The notes: generated from the sequence alone by a model not told the origin. A stretch of DNA of 64,000 nt from Arion vulgaris (GCA_020796225.1 CM036768.1:36422289-36486288), one strand, 5' to 3'. Shown: positions 21,225 through 32,181, counted from the first letter of the stretch. Numbers and translations are program-made.

Positions 21225-21480
21225 TATCTTCTTCTTCTTCTTTTGTCGTCACACTGCTACCGAGTTGTTGCCCAGTGTCGTGGTTTTCTGTTTTGTATTG
21301 CGCTGTTCTGGTGGCTTGTGTGATTGTAATTTTTGCTCTTTCACAGGATTCTGCTACGCCATCTACCCATCTTTTCCGTGGTCTTCCTCTTGCCTTCTTT
21401 CCCGATGTTCTGTTGTAGAAGACTGTATAGTTTGGATGCATTCTTATTAAGTGGCCAAACCACTTCATTCTTTACTAGAA
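21225..21480 (-). mobile_element. LINE-g, 3' portion
   Basis: MKWFGHLIRMHPNYTVFYNR, KKARGRPRKRWVDGVAESCE, then KITITQATRTAQYKTENHDT; (TTC)n tail at 21228-21243. Only one 32-bp 3' unit is present. Confidence 0.85.
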
Positions 21481-21593
21481 ATGTATGATAGTGATAAAAT
21501 ACAAAATCTCCATTATAATTTAATGACCTTAGTTTATGAAGTGTCTTGTCACCTCACATTTATAGACCCTAGTGTGCAGGGGGTAGGAGGGTC

Positions 21594-21859
21594 TTCTTCT
21601 TCTTCGAACGCTCCATATCGACCACTTGTTAACCACTCTGTGTGATTTGTATGTGATCTGTGTCTAAGAGCGATTGTACGTTGTGCCAGTTATGCACCTA
21701 CAAGTAGACCAGCTCATCCAATTTCTGCGCTGCTTTTTATTTACTAGGGCAGCATCCCTAGGGTCTACATCAGTCACCTCTTACGACATGCATTGTAGGT
21801 TACAGTGGTACAATTCGTTGATTCCCTTGCGGACCCCGGCACCACACGGGTGAAGGTAG
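21594..21859 (-). mobile_element. SINE-B nested in SINE-I
   Basis: Full-length, with (TTC)n at the low end. Perfect 11-bp target duplication GTAGGAGGGTC at 21583-21593 and 21860-21870. Confidence 0.95.
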
Positions 21860-21907
21860 GTAGGAGGGTCAATTCCTTTTCTCATGTGTGAAACTTCGAG
21901 TGCAGGA

Positions 21908-22242
21908 TTTTTTTTTTTCCTTTCGTCCGCTTTCAACTCAGACGAAGTTTCATCTCTGAAACTGATTTTTGCGTGAAAATCCGTTTTTTCAATTTCTTAC
22001 AATGGCAGCAGCGTGCATATTGTAAATTACTTTACACTGGCAGCCGTGTGCTCAATGTACTCGTAATTAGTATTCCCTCGCCATACAGGCAGATTTTCTC
22101 CGACTTCAGAGGTACTCACGTTATCGTCCTGAGTAAGACCAGGGGACTCGAACAAATGCCGGACAGTAGGTTCGAACCCGAGCTATGAGGCGTTTCACAG
22201 CTAGCAGGCCGAGCTACTATCAACTACTCTAGGCAGTCCCTC
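21908..22242 (-). mobile_element. SINE-M, full-length, nested in SINE-I
   Basis: Reverse order: GGGACTGCCTAGAGTAGTTG, GGGTTCGAACCTACTGTCCG (B-box), CCTCTGAAGTCGGAGAAAAT, then the body. Flanked by CGAGTGCAGGA (21897-21907) and CGAGTGCATGA (22243-22253), a 10/11 target duplication. Best head sequence for this family. Confidence 0.85.
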
Positions 22243-22499
22243 CGAGTGCATGATTGAAACCATACCCGTCTTGAGTCCGAAGCCATGGGCAGGCGCCCTA
22301 CGCACTACGCTAATCCGTCCCACGTGTTACTAACACTAGTAGGTAATTAATCATACCCCACCCAGGTGCTGCCTTGTGAACTTTCGGAAGAGAATCAGCT
22401 CCAAAGCATACTACTGCTCAGATATAAGGATATATGCAAGGCCTCAATGAATAACTTTGATTCCGATCCCAGTAAATGTTAAAAACTAGCTGATGACCG

Positions 22500-22997
22500 A
22501 GTTATATTCTTCTTCTGCATTCTCACTAGATTGGGATTTCGGATTCTCTAATAAAGGCAGCCGTCTGTCTCAGATTATCAGCCATGCCATACAGTTTGTC
22601 TTCTGCGTTCTCACTAGATTGGGATTTCGGATTCACTAATAAAGGCAGCCGTCTGCCTCAGATTATCAGCCACGCCGTACAGTTTGTCTTGGACGCTGGT
22701 GTAAGTGAGCCACCTCTTTCTTCTCAGGTCTGCATACTGGGGGCAGTTCTGTAGGATATAATTCCTATGATTTCTGTTTCCCTTTGTGCCGACCTCTTCC
22801 CGCAGTAAGTTTTGGCCACCCTCGTATTGGTAGGTCTGACATACTTACTGTGTGGCTAAATCTCCAAGGCAGATTGGCGACTGTGGAATCCGTTATCCCA
22901 TTCCTCATTGTTAGGGGTCGTTGCAACATGGTATGTGTCTTACAGCATGGTGCATCCGTTTTCTGCAAGCATTTGTTTCGGGTTAGCATTCCCTAAC
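22500..22997 (-). mobile_element. LINE-p-like 3' end with duplicated terminus
   Basis: Minus strand: SDLPIRGWPKLTAGRGRHKG region, then CPQYADLRR-like, TSVQDKLYG, ADNLRQTAAFISES. This matches the C-terminal tail of I-like LINEs (QDCP ... LWGT..DLKRTA.F). A ~98-bp terminal segment (GATTGGGATTTCGGATTC to CAGTTTGTCTT) occurs twice, 22505-22603 and 22604-22691. Confidence 0.6.
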
Positions 22998-23151
22998 TGA
23001 GTGATACGAAAAATAACGTTACAGATTTTTCCGCAAAGGTGTTACTTAGGTGTTAGCTTCAAGGCAAGAGAAAAAAAAGAGAAAACTCAGAAATCGCAGT
23101 TACACGTTTGTCAAATGATCATCTGTAGAAAAGAAGAAATTGCAGTGACTA

Positions 23152-23369
23152 CCCCTTATCTGCTAAGGACGTGTATAGACGTTTTCCTATTCACTGCTAA
23201 AGACGCATTAACACGTCTGTTATTATCTCTCCTCTGTAGGCTAAAGACGCGTTAACACGTTATACATTTCTACTATCACTGCTATAGGCGTACATTCACG
23301 TTTGTGACCTAGAAACAAAGAGTAGGTAAATTTAGCTCCGTCTTCGGAAAGTATGTAGCAGCGAAAGGG
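23152..23369. mobile_element. TIR-R copy 1
   Basis: Matches the reverse complement of 50430-50630 over its whole length. Ends are inverted: CCCCTTATCTGCTAA versus GTAGCAGCGAAAGGG. The interior repeats the motif CTAAAGACGCRTTAACACGT. Non-coding. Confidence 0.65.
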
Positions 23370-23479
23370 CTACAATACCTTGAAGCAGAGTAAAGTCACT
23401 AACTAACGACCAACACGGTGAAGAGCAGATTGTCATGCTTCTGTAGCTCCACATGGCATTACAGACTAAAAAAATAGTT

Positions 23480-23715
23480 CATTGCATATCCTTTACAGGA
23501 CTTTGCGAATCAATCGCATATTTTAACACTGTTTGTGATTTTTCTAGGCATTATTACGTTCAGTAGTTTGCCATTGCTTTCTGAACGAGTGGTACCATCG
23601 TCCTTTTGTAAAAATCCACGCGAAACAATTTGCAAACAAATTGTCCGCAGCGTGCTTCGAACTCAAAACGTCGGGGTTAATAGACCGAGTCACTATCCCC
23701 TAGGCCACAGACGCC
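23480..23715 (-). mobile_element. SINE-F, variant
   Basis: The reverse complement has a tRNA-like head ending near 23715, GTTCGAAGCACGCTGC, TTCAGAAAGCAATGGC, ACTACTGAACGTAATAATGC and a GGATATGCAATGAAC end. Shares its variant with 62255-62492. Confidence 0.8.
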
Positions 23716-23834
23716 ACATCACAGACTAGAGAGAGATATTCTACTCTAGATACAAACTGACATGTAACTCAAATTCATCCAATTTTTAAAATAAAATTCC
23801 TACATATTTTCGCTATCGTTAAAATTACATTAGG

Positions 23835-23945
23835 AAAATGGTAGTCGGTGCTACCGAGCTTCGTTTACTGCGGCTGTCATAGGTAGCAGGAAATAGATAT
23901 AAGCACACATGGTTATTACCCGAAGTGCAATGGTAATAAAATAAT
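23835..23945 (+). mobile_element. SINE-N 3' fragment
   Basis: GTCGGTGCTACCGAGCTTCG, ATAAGCACACATGGTTATTA, CCGAAGTGCAATGGTAATAA. Confidence 0.65.
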
Positions 23946-23947
23946 AA

Positions 23948-24240
23948 TAATTCCTCTCGTACCGTTATACGTTACATAGGACCTGCAAGTAATTTCTCCA
24001 TACCGCTCTATCCTGGGCAACTCGCTCAATCTCCTCCATAGAACTGAGACCGATATTTCCTGCCTCTCTCAGCAAAGTTCATTTCAGGGTCTCCTTAGGT
24101 CGACCTCTCTTCTTGAACCCTTTGCATCCCACTTCAATGCCTGCTTTGATATTCGTTAATCATTTCTCCTCAAAGGTGTGACCAACATATCTCCATCTTC
24201 TCTTTCTTATAACAGTTGTCACTAGTGGTTGACCAGACCA
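23948..24240 (-). mobile_element. LINE-l, 3' portion
   Basis: Same arrangement as 18291-18600: TTAGACCAGCCACTAG... reversed, RRWRYVGHTFE-type block, GRPKETLK-type block, and GAGATTGAGCGAGTTGCCC near 24020. Degenerate frames. Confidence 0.8.
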
Positions 24241-24261
24241 AACCAATGGTAATGGTTCTTC

Positions 24262-24495
24262 ATAAATCTAGTGTACATGGGTCTGTTCCCTTTGCCTGGC
24301 ATTCCGAAGATCTAGGGTTCGAATCCAGACCACCTCGTTCTGTTCACGCGTGTATTTTTTCAGAGACTCGATGCTACGGAATTCGTGCAATACTTTCGGC
24401 AGGTGGCGTACCATTTTGCGAGAGGTACCGAGCCATATGCGGTAAAATCCGGTGCAATGGAAGTCAATCCTTCGGTTTTAGACCCTATTTTAATG
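24262..24495 (+). mobile_element. SINE-C
   Basis: TCTGTTCCCTTTGCC head remnant, GGGTTCGAATCCAGACC B-box, CGTTCTGTTCACGCGTG, GGCAGGTGGCGTACCATTTT, AAATCCGGTGCAATG and TCGGTTTTAGACCC. Confidence 0.85.
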
Positions 24496-24890
24496 TACAC
24501 ACTTCACGTTTTATTTGGCAGTTTTTTTCTACACACGCTTGACAAATGAATTTACTTGTAAAATAAATATACAAGGCGGTTCTCTTGGTGTGTAACAGAA
24601 TGGCTAAAAATGAGTTTTATCTCCGCCTCTTGCGTTGTTAACTCTGCCAGGATCCGTTCCAAGTCTGTGCTGGAAATAAAAAAGTTTACCCCGCCTATTC
24701 TTCTGATAACTCCGCCAGAGTCGATCGTAAGACCAGTTGAGAAAGAAGGTGGGTTCTTCTTGATTGGCACGTGTCTTTAGTTTAAGGAAGCACCTTGTGC
24801 AATTGTGAACGAGTTTGAAAACCTACTTGGATGATGCAAGGAGGCAGTCCCGTATTTAAAAAAAAAATATATAAACCTGCAAGACTTTAT
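24496..24890. other. No gene recognised
   Basis: A 72-codon minus frame at 24552-24770 has no motif I recognise. Confidence 0.45.
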
Positions 24891-24914
24891 ATTTAGATTA
24901 TAAGAAATAAAAGA

Positions 24915-25000
24915 AATGCAGCATCATCATCAAGATGCGTATCCTTTGTAGGACGTTGCTCTCTTTGCAGCGCATCTGAAAGCAATGCAGCTGGCTTAAA
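24915..25000 (-). mobile_element. LINE-t 3' fragment
   Basis: The reverse complement, GCGCTGCAAAGAGAGCAACG then TCCTACAAAGGATACGC and ATGATGATG, matches the end of LINE-t at 42990-43080 (YAAKRATSYKGY). Confidence 0.75.
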
Positions 25001-25009
25001 TCTTAAGGG

Positions 25010-25216
25010 GTCCCCGCCCCCGATCCAGAAGCACTTGAGCTTTTCAGCTCTTCGGCTCGGTGCCATGGACATCGTAACCCTTCGGTTCGGTGCCACGAAC
25101 ACTGTAAATCTGGGGAATCTGTGGCTTTTTCTGCCATCCCGCGGAGTTGAACCCGCACACACAGAGGGATAGTCACCCGTAGTCCAACGCGCTACGAACA
25201 CGCTGGGCAGACGGGC
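25010..25216 (-). mobile_element. SINE-A
   Basis: Full-length minus copy with a perfect 10-bp target duplication ATCTTAAGGG at 25000-25009 and 25217-25226. It landed between the LINE-t fragment and SINE-C. Confidence 0.95.
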
Positions 25217-25535
25217 ATCTTAAGGGTTTAAAGCCCAAGTATTGACTTCATTGCACCGTGTTTTACCCCATATGGATCGGTCCTCTCCGCAGAAATGGCA
25301 CGCCACCTGACGAGAGTATTGCACAAAGCACGAACTCCGTAGCTCCAGCAACAATCCTAGGGGCCTCTGGAAAAAACTGCACTCGTGAACAGAACGGCGC
25401 GGACCGAATTTGAACCTACGACCTTCGACTCACAAGGCAAAAGTCTTAACCACTTAGCCACAGCTTAATTCCGTGAAGAAAATATTAACCACTTAGCCAC
25501 AGCTTAATTCCGTGAAGAAAATATGAAAAGAAAAA
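25217..25535 (-). mobile_element. SINE-C with duplicated head junction
   Basis: Body in reverse from the GGTTTAAAGCCC tail to AACCACTTAGCCACAG. The head plus flank, TTAACCACTTAGCCACAGCT then TAATTCCGTGAAGAAAATAT, is duplicated in tandem (about 25448-25487 and 25488-25527). Confidence 0.85.
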
Positions 25536-25539
25536 TCGT

Positions 25540-25778
25540 GTCATTCACGTTACAGACCGTAGTCGTCAACCACAGTAAACAAGTCGTTGATTTTCTAGGA
25601 ACCACTTATACGTTCAGTAGTTTGCCGTTGTTTTCTGCACGGTGAGGTCTATGTTTACCGTTCGTAAAAATCCAAGGAAACGAATTTGCTTCCAAACTGC
25701 ATGTCGCGTAGTTTGAATCAGGTGAGCTTGTGTTGTGATCGAGCTCACTACCGTTAAAGCTATAGACGCCCACATGGA
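25540..25778 (-). mobile_element. SINE-F
   Basis: Reverse order from the tRNA-like head (GTCTATAGCTTTAACGGTAG, GAGCTCGATCACAA) through TTTGGAAGCAAATTCG to ACTACTGAACGTATAAGTGG and CGACTTGTTTACTGTGG. Confidence 0.85.
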
Positions 25779-25847
25779 CACAACAAGAATATAAACGACG
25801 ATAATGGACTCATGGTACAACAAGTACACTGCACATTTCATCTAGCC

Positions 25848-26240
25848 CATCGATTCCCAAACTTTTTCGGCCCACCGCCCACTTTGCACGACATAAACTT
25901 TGTAACGCCCTCTCCATTAAAACAGTTTGCCAACGCCAACCCCCATATATATATATATATCATGCTCTCTATTCTCTTTGACATAGAAAATTGACATATA
26001 TCTGTCAAACATTGTCAATTTTCAAATGATTTTATAAATGAAATAGAAAATTGATTAAAAAAATGAATCGTGTAAGAACTGCATAAGATGAATTTAAATG
26101 CAGAATTCAAATTTGTAATGATTATTCAATCGCAAAATCACGAAAAAAACTCCTCCCAAATGTTTCTGAACCCACTATCGCCCCCCCTGGAAGGCTTCAG
26201 CGCCCACAGGAGGAGGTACCGCTCACTTTGGGACACGCTG
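25848..26240. mobile_element. MITE-U (hAT type), copy 1
   Basis: Inverted ends CATCGATTCCCAAAC / CTTTGGGACACGCTG flanked by ATCTAGCC (25840-25847) and ATCTAGTC (26241-26248), a 7/8 match. 8-bp duplications and a C-A-rich terminus followed by TTCCCAAA are typical of hAT elements. Non-coding interior, second copy at 61020. Confidence 0.85.
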
Positions 26241-26318
26241 ATCTAGTCGAAAGTATCAGCGCTTAACATTTAACACGAATGCATCAATAACTCAATGATA
26301 TTGTTTTACAGAATGCAA

Positions 26319-26628
26319 GAAGAGGGGCCTCTGTGATTAAGTGGTTACGCCCATGTGTTGTGAGTCGAAGGTCGTGGGTTCGAATCCAGACCGTGCCGTT
26401 CTGTTCACGAGTGCATTTTTTTTTCCCAAGACACCTAAGATTGCTGCTGGAGCTACGGAGATCTTGCAATGCTCTCGGAAGGTGACGTACCATTTCTGCA
26501 GAGAAGTACTGAGTCATATAGGGGAAAACCTGGAGCAATGAAATCAATCCTTCTGCTTTAAACCCCGTTAAACCCAGTTAAACCCCGCTAAACCCAGTTA
26601 AACCCCGTTAAACCCCGTTAAAAACCCT
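26319..26628 (+). mobile_element. SINE-C, complete reference copy
   Basis: Perfect 10-bp target duplication CAGAATGCAA at 26309-26318 and 26629-26638. tRNA-Ser/Leu-like head: GCCTCTGTGATTAAGTGGTT and B-box GGTTCGAATCC at 26377-26387. The 3' end is a tandem AAACCCCGTT / AAACCCAGTT tail of about eight units. RNA polymerase III transcription is expected from the family type. Confidence 0.95.
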
Positions 26629-26696
26629 CAGAATGCAACATTAAGTCCAAAAATATTTGAAGATTCCAGAAATAGGGTTCATAAAATTAAAAAAAA

Positions 26697-26855
26697 TAAT
26701 ACAATAAATACTGGTGATAGAACATTCTATCTAGATATTTTATAGCACATTCTATCTAGATATTTTATAGAACATTCTATCTAGATATTTTATAGAACAT
26801 TTTATTTAGATATTTTATAGAACATTCTATTTAGATATTTATAATACATACTAGA
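26697..26855. repeat. 25-bp tandem repeat
   Basis: About five to six units of CATTCTATCTAGATATTTTA then TAGAA, with C/T and C/T-to-TTTAG variants towards the right end. Confidence 0.9.
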
Positions 26856-26867
26856 AGAACTTATAGC

Positions 26868-27061
26868 CGTCTGCCCAGCGTGTTCGTAGCAGTCGTTGAC
26901 TACGGTGACAAGCTCTGCCGTTGCCGCGGTTCAATTCGCGTGATGGCAGTAAGACAGGTCTCCAGATTTACGTTGTTCGTGGCACGAACCGAAGGGATTA
27001 CGTGTCATGGCACCGAGCCGAAGAGCTGAAAACTTAAGTGCTTCTGGATCGGGGAAAAAAA
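26868..27061 (+). mobile_element. SINE-A, diverged
   Basis: CCGTCTGCCCAGCGTGTTCG, then a damaged A/B-box region, CCAGATTTACGTTGTTCGTG, CACCGAGCCGAAGAGCTG, TGCTTCTGGATCGGG, A-rich tail. Many single-base losses. Confidence 0.85.
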
Positions 27062-27219
27062 GGGACTTACTGCTATAATTTGTTTACGAATGTTTGCCCT
27101 CATTTAAGTTACATTTGATCGAAAGTCTCAGTTTTATTTATATGAAAAATTTGCATGCAGTCTTATATTTACGTTGACCAAAGGAATATGTCATAGACAG
27201 GTCGAAGTGTGGTCAAGAT

Positions 27220-27585
27220 TAACGTTGAGTCATAAAATAATGAGGAAGATTTGCTGCCAGTTACGAGATTAACGACGAGAGTCATAAAATAACGAGAACG
27301 ATTTGCTACAAGTTACGAGATTAACGACGAGAGTCATAAAATAACGAGAACGATTTGCTGCAAGTTACGAGATTTACGATGAGAGTCATAAAATAATGAG
27401 TAAGATTTGCTACAAGTTACGAGATTAACGACGAGTCATAAAATAATGAGTTAGATTTGCTACAAGTTACGAGATTTACGGCGAGAGTCATAAAATAATG
27501 AGTAAGATTTGCTACAAGTTACGAGATTAACGACGAGAGTCATAAAATAACGAGAAATATTTGCTGCTAGTTACGAGATTAAAGC
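27220..27585. repeat. 52-bp minisatellite, ~7 copies
   Basis: Unit GAGATTAACGACGAGAGTCA, TAAAATAACGAGAACGATTT, GCTACAAGTTAC. Two sub-variants (ATAACGAGAA and ATAATGAGTAAG) alternate. Confidence 0.9.
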
Positions 27586-27950
27586 TGATAAGTGTATTGA
27601 CATGGAATATAGCCTGTAGCTATTATGTACAGAGAACACATCGCGATAATGTCGACATGTCGAAGGACGTATCACACACCTACAGACATGCACGAACACA
27701 CACACACTGACTAAGCAGCTGTTGTCATTTCTTCAGTAGAAAGCTGGTTCAGTAGGTAACATACTGACATGCAACATTTGGGAAGTGAACGGCTGTTAAG
27801 TTGCTTTGGGAGTAAGCACACATGTGTTCAACCACCTGTTCAGTCTGCCCATCAAAATCATTGAATGGCACAGCTTTTGTATACAAATATTTGAGGGTGA
27901 AATAGGAGCATTAACTAAGGTTACAACTTTTACAAATAATATAACTTTTC
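27586..27950. other. No gene recognised
   Basis: Unique-looking sequence with a short CA run near 27695. No repeat copy seen elsewhere in the window. Confidence 0.45.
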
Positions 27951-28355
27951 TTTAATAACACAGAAATGGTACAACACCTGCCAAGAGTACTGCACAAAGA
28001 ACGACATCCGTAGCTCCGCCAAATAGCTGGGTCTCTGGAAAAATACACGTGTGAACATAACGGCGCGGTCAGGATTCGAAACCACGATAATCGGAACGCA
28101 GGACAATAACTTATCTCCTTAGCTACAGATTTTTTTCTCCGATCCAGAAGCACTTGAGCTTTTCAGCTCTTCGGCTCGGTGCCATGGACATCGTTACCCT
28201 TCGGTTCGGTGCCACGAACACTGTAAATCTGGGGAATCTGTGGTTTTTCTGCCATCCCGCGGAATTGAACCCGCACACACAGAGGGATAATCACCCGTAG
28301 TCCAACGCGCTACCAACACGCTGGGCAGACGGGCCTTAGCTACAGATACCCCCAT
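27951..28355 (-). mobile_element. SINE-C split by SINE-A
   Basis: Reverse SINE-C from the GCCATTTCTG region to the head (CTGTAGCTAAGGAGATAAGT). SINE-A sits in the head. Confidence 0.75.
28131..28334 (-). mobile_element. SINE-A nested in SINE-C
   Basis: Full-length, with 13-bp target duplication CTTAGCTACAGAT at 28118-28130 and 28335-28347. Confidence 0.95.
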
Positions 28356-29055
28356 ATAACAACTTTGCTAAGGTCAAAGAACCGAACGACAATGGTTTTA
28401 TAGTTATAGTTCGTTCCAAAATTCGTGAACACACTACATTTTAATTTGTACGAAATCTACCTGATGCATAACAGTAATTATTTTAGACCTCACGACCTCA
28501 CAAATTTATGTTTAACTAATTGGTAGGTAGCTTAGTTGATGCAAAAATAATTTTTGTTATATAATTTTACATAATGTTAATCAAAGTTTAAAATTTACAG
28601 TAATACACAAAATGGTGGCGAATGTTTGCAAAGGTGTATCCCTATTACATATTATAAAAAGAAAGGTAACATAGTGAACAAATTATAACTTCCACTTTTA
28701 TAAATGAAAATAAATGTTATGAGCATACGTCATGACAGTCGTTAGGATACACTGTGAACTGATTAATTCAACGGGATTCCTGATTGCGACTTGCGCTGAA
28801 TTGCACGTGCAGCACGCAAATGCTTAATTATACAAAAACTTGACAATCGTACTGTTAAACTTCTACATGTATACCAAATCAACATATCTATTATTTTACT
28901 AATAACACATAATGAAAATCTTACAGCCCTAAAGATTTGAGTGGGCAAACATACTTTAGGAAGGTCGCCACTGTTACCTATATAAAAATGTAAAAATCAA
29001 TAATTTCGGTCAAGTGGATGATACATTCAACCTAATACCGGAGTGTTTTTGGTGC
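28356..29055. other. No gene recognised
   Basis: AT-rich, low repeat content. Frames are under 65 codons and without motifs. This is one of the longest stretches without a recognised element. Confidence 0.5.
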
Positions 29056-29080
29056 GGGGTGGGGCGGGTAGGGGTGGGGG
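29056..29080 (+). other. Potential G-quadruplex
   Basis: Five G-runs: GGGG-T-GGGG-C-GGG-TA-GGGG-T-GGGGG. Loops of one or two bases favour a stable intramolecular quadruplex. It stands alone in AT-rich DNA, with no gene beside it. Confidence 0.8.
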
Positions 29081-29197
29081 TTAGATCAGTGGCAGTTGAT
29101 CATGGACTGTGTGGATGTTTAGAAGCTTTACTTGTGTATATATCCAAAATCGAATCTCAGACATGTATCTAACCAACCTTTCACATGGTAGCCTCTG

Positions 29198-29442
29198 GGG
29201 TCTCTGTGGCTAAGTGGTTAGGCCCATGTCTTGCGAGTCGAAGGTTCAAATCCGGACCGCACCGTTCTGATAACGAGTGCATTTTTTCCAGAGCCCCCTA
29301 TGATTGTTACTGGAGCTACGGAGTTCGTGCAATACTCTCGACGGATGGCGTGCCATTTCTGCGGAGAGGGACCGAGCCATATGGGGTAAAACCTGGTGCT
29401 ATGAAGTCAATTTCTTGGTTTGTTTTAAAACCCCATTAAACA
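29198..29442 (+). mobile_element. SINE-C
   Basis: GGTCTCTGTGGCTAAGTGGT, GGTTCAAATCC B-box, GGACCGCACCGTTCTG, GGAGTTCGTGCAATACTCTC, GCGTGCCATTTCTGCGGAGA, TTAAAACCCCATTAAAC tail. Confidence 0.9.
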
Positions 29443-29639
29443 CACAGTATAAATAGCACATACCTCACCAGGCGTATATATTTTTCACATGCAACCTAGG
29501 ATTCTCGGAATGGAGTTAATTCGTATTTGTCATGTTTGTTGGCCTACACGCTCTGATATAACCAGTACGAGGTTCACCTTAGGTTGAAAGTGGCGTGCCT
29601 CTGCTTAAAGCTGCTTTAATCCAAACAAAAATATGCGTA
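29443..29639. other. No feature recognised
   Basis: Spacer before the 27-bp array; nothing recognisable. Confidence 0.4.
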
Positions 29640-31055
29640 TACAGTTCCCTCACTCCAGACATACACATCGTATACCTCACTCCAGACATACACATCGTCC
29701 ATCTCACACCAGACATACACATCGTCCACCCCACTGCAGACACACACATTGTCTATCTCACTCCAGACCTACACATTGTCTATCTCACTCCAGACCTACA
29801 CATTGTCCATCTTCCACCAGACATACACATCGTCCATCTCACTCCAGACATACACATCGTCTACCTCACTCCAGACATACACATCGTCTACCTCACTCCA
29901 GACATACACATCGTCCACCCCACTGCAGACACACATTGTCTGCCTCACTCCAGACATACACATTGTCCATCTCACTCCAGACATACACATCGTCCATCTC
30001 ACACCAGACATACACATCGTCCACCCCACTGCAGACACACATTGTCTGCCTCACTCCAGACCTACACATCGTCCATCTTCCACCAGACATACACATCGTC
30101 TACCTCACTCCAGACCTACACATCGTCCATCTTCCACCAGACATACACATCGTCTACCTCACTCCAGACATACACATCGTCTACCTCACTCCAGACATAC
30201 ACATCGTCTACCTCACTCCAGACATACACATCGTCTATCTCACTCCAGACATACACATCGTCTACCTCACTCCAGACCTACACATTGTCTATCTCACTCC
30301 AGACATACACATCGTCTACCTCACTCCAGACCTACACATTGTCTATCTCACTCCAGACCTACACATCGTCTATCTCACTCCAGACCTACACATTGTCTAT
30401 CTCACTCCAGACATACACATCGTCTACCTCACTCCAGACCTACACATTGTCTATCTCACTCCAGACATACACATCGTCTACCTCACTCCAGACCTACACA
30501 TTGTCTATCTCACTCCAGACATACACATTGTCTACCTCACTCCAGACATACACATTGTCTACCTCACTCCAGACCTACACATCGTCCATCTCTCCAGACA
30601 TACACATCGTCTACCTCACTCCAGACATACACATCGTCTACCTCACTCCAGACATACACATTGTCTATCTCACTCCAGACATACACATCGTCCATCTTCC
30701 ACCAGACATACACATCGTCTACCTCACTCCAGACATACACATCGTCTACCTCACTGCAGACATACACATTGTCTACCTCACTCCAGACATACACATCGTC
30801 TATCTCACTCCAGACATACACATCGTCAACCTCACTCCAGACATACACATCGTCCATCTTCCACCAGACATACACATCGTCTACCTCACTGCAGACACAC
30901 ATCGTCTGCCTCACTCCAGACCTACACATTGTCCATCTCACTCCAGACATACACATCGTCCATCTCACACCAGACATACACATCGTCCATCTCACTCCAG
31001 ACATACACATCGTCTGCCTCACTCCAGACATACACATCACCCACCTCACTCCATG
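29640..31055. repeat. 27-bp minisatellite, ~52 copies
   Basis: Unit CTCCAGACATACACATCGTC then TACCTCA. Subtypes differ at ACATACACATCG/ACCTACACATTG, TACCTCA/CATCTCA and CACTCCAG/TTCCACCAG, and follow partly regular alternation. 27 bp is nine codons and the unit has no plus-strand stop in any frame, so three frames of 504-535 codons are open (for example LTPDIHIVY repeats). These are not genes. Confidence 0.95.
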
Positions 31056-31620
31056 TATACATACAATCTTCTCCCTACGATCACGTACATTCTCTCAACG
31101 ACATCTACGAAACCCGACGACACTCATCTTCAGCATTTATGAAATAACAACCGTGAGAACAAACAGTTGTAAAGTATCAAGTCTTCAACCGATTATCTCT
31201 CAGACAAGCCTGAATGACAGATTCGTAAATCTACATACCTGCTCTGCCACAATTCTTACCTTGTTTGACAGGTGTACAAACGAGTACATGAGTTATAATC
31301 TGCCGACTCGTGAGTTTACCGTCAGAAGAACCGGTACGGATGGATTCACACCGTGATGATGGAGAACGTTCATACTTTTTTGGGGGTTTGAGAATTTTGA
31401 GGTATATTTTGGCCCAGAAATTATGACATAAGAGGAACTACGGATGAATACAAACTGTACATCATTGGCAGCCATAATTAGAGGAAAGAAGTAGAGATGT
31501 ATGCAGAATTACGCCAGGTAATTGTATGGGACCATGTACTTTTCGACCACACTCCTCTCTTTCCCGGTGGGCTCCAGTTCTAATGCTTATCTAGTTATAT
31601 TGTCAAATTGTTTCCAGAGA
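31056..31620. other. No gene recognised
   Basis: Unique-looking; continues open frames from the array for up to 300 bp with no motif. Confidence 0.45.
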
Positions 31621-31631
31621 GTGTGTTCAAT

Positions 31632-32181
31632 CACAGCCAACTCTAGATAACTAGGCCAGAAAACTCACGGGAAATACCTGACCTAGATCAGAGCAGGGGA
31701 CTGGAATCTATATATGTTTGATAGAACACTGCAAGCTTTACTCAATTCTGTGAGTCTATGGTTATTTATTGGTGACAAATATTCATTATTTTTTCTTCCG
31801 ATCCAGAAGCACTTGAGCTTTCAGCTCTTCGGCTCGGGGCCATGGACAACGTAACCCTTCAGTTCGGTGCCCCGAACACCGTAAATCTGGGAAACCTGTG
31901 GCTTTCCGTGGAATTGAACCCGCACTCACAAAGGGATTGTCACCAGCAGTCTAATGCGCCACGAACACGCTGGGCACATGGGTATTCATAATATTAATAT
32001 TCCTTATTGTCAAACTTAACTTGTTGAATAATATAACTTAGATTTAGCATTTTGTGTTGATTTTAAAATGAATTCGTCTATATACACCAATACTGGAATT
32101 CGAGGTCACGTGGTGTAGTTGTGGTCTGACTTCCCTTAATTCTTACCTGAGTCCAAAGGCCTATGTTTATAGTTGGCTCTG
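31632..32181 (-). mobile_element. MITE-X split by SINE-A
   Basis: Termini CACAGCCAACTCTAG and TTATAGTTGGCTCTG are inverted repeats. Perfect 7-bp target duplication GTTCAAT at 31625-31631 and 32182-32188. The interior is the reverse complement of 40943-41282 on both sides of the SINE. Non-coding. Confidence 0.9.
31787..31982 (-). mobile_element. SINE-A nested in MITE-X
   Basis: Diverged full-length copy (GATCCAGAAG to the CACGCTGGGC end) with TATTCAT at 31780-31786 and 31983-31989 as target duplication. Confidence 0.9.

Larger units (their letters stand above)
21560..22325 (-). mobile_element. SINE-I split by SINE-B and SINE-M
   Basis: Three pieces align with 13893-14035: 21560-21593, 21860-21907 and 22243-22325. 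The tRNA-like head is at the high end (reverse: GGGACGGATTAGCGTAGTGC). Two later SINEs interrupt it, each with its own target duplication. Confidence 0.65.

Noticed and set aside
26319..26400. tRNA-like heads with B-boxes as true tRNA genes
   Set aside because: No full cloverleaf or acceptor pairing; each head continues into a SINE body and is flanked by target duplications.
29595..31356. Three overlapping plus-strand frames of 504-535 codons
   Set aside because: They arise from a 27-bp stop-free tandem repeat in all frames; no domain, start context or non-repeat coding flank.
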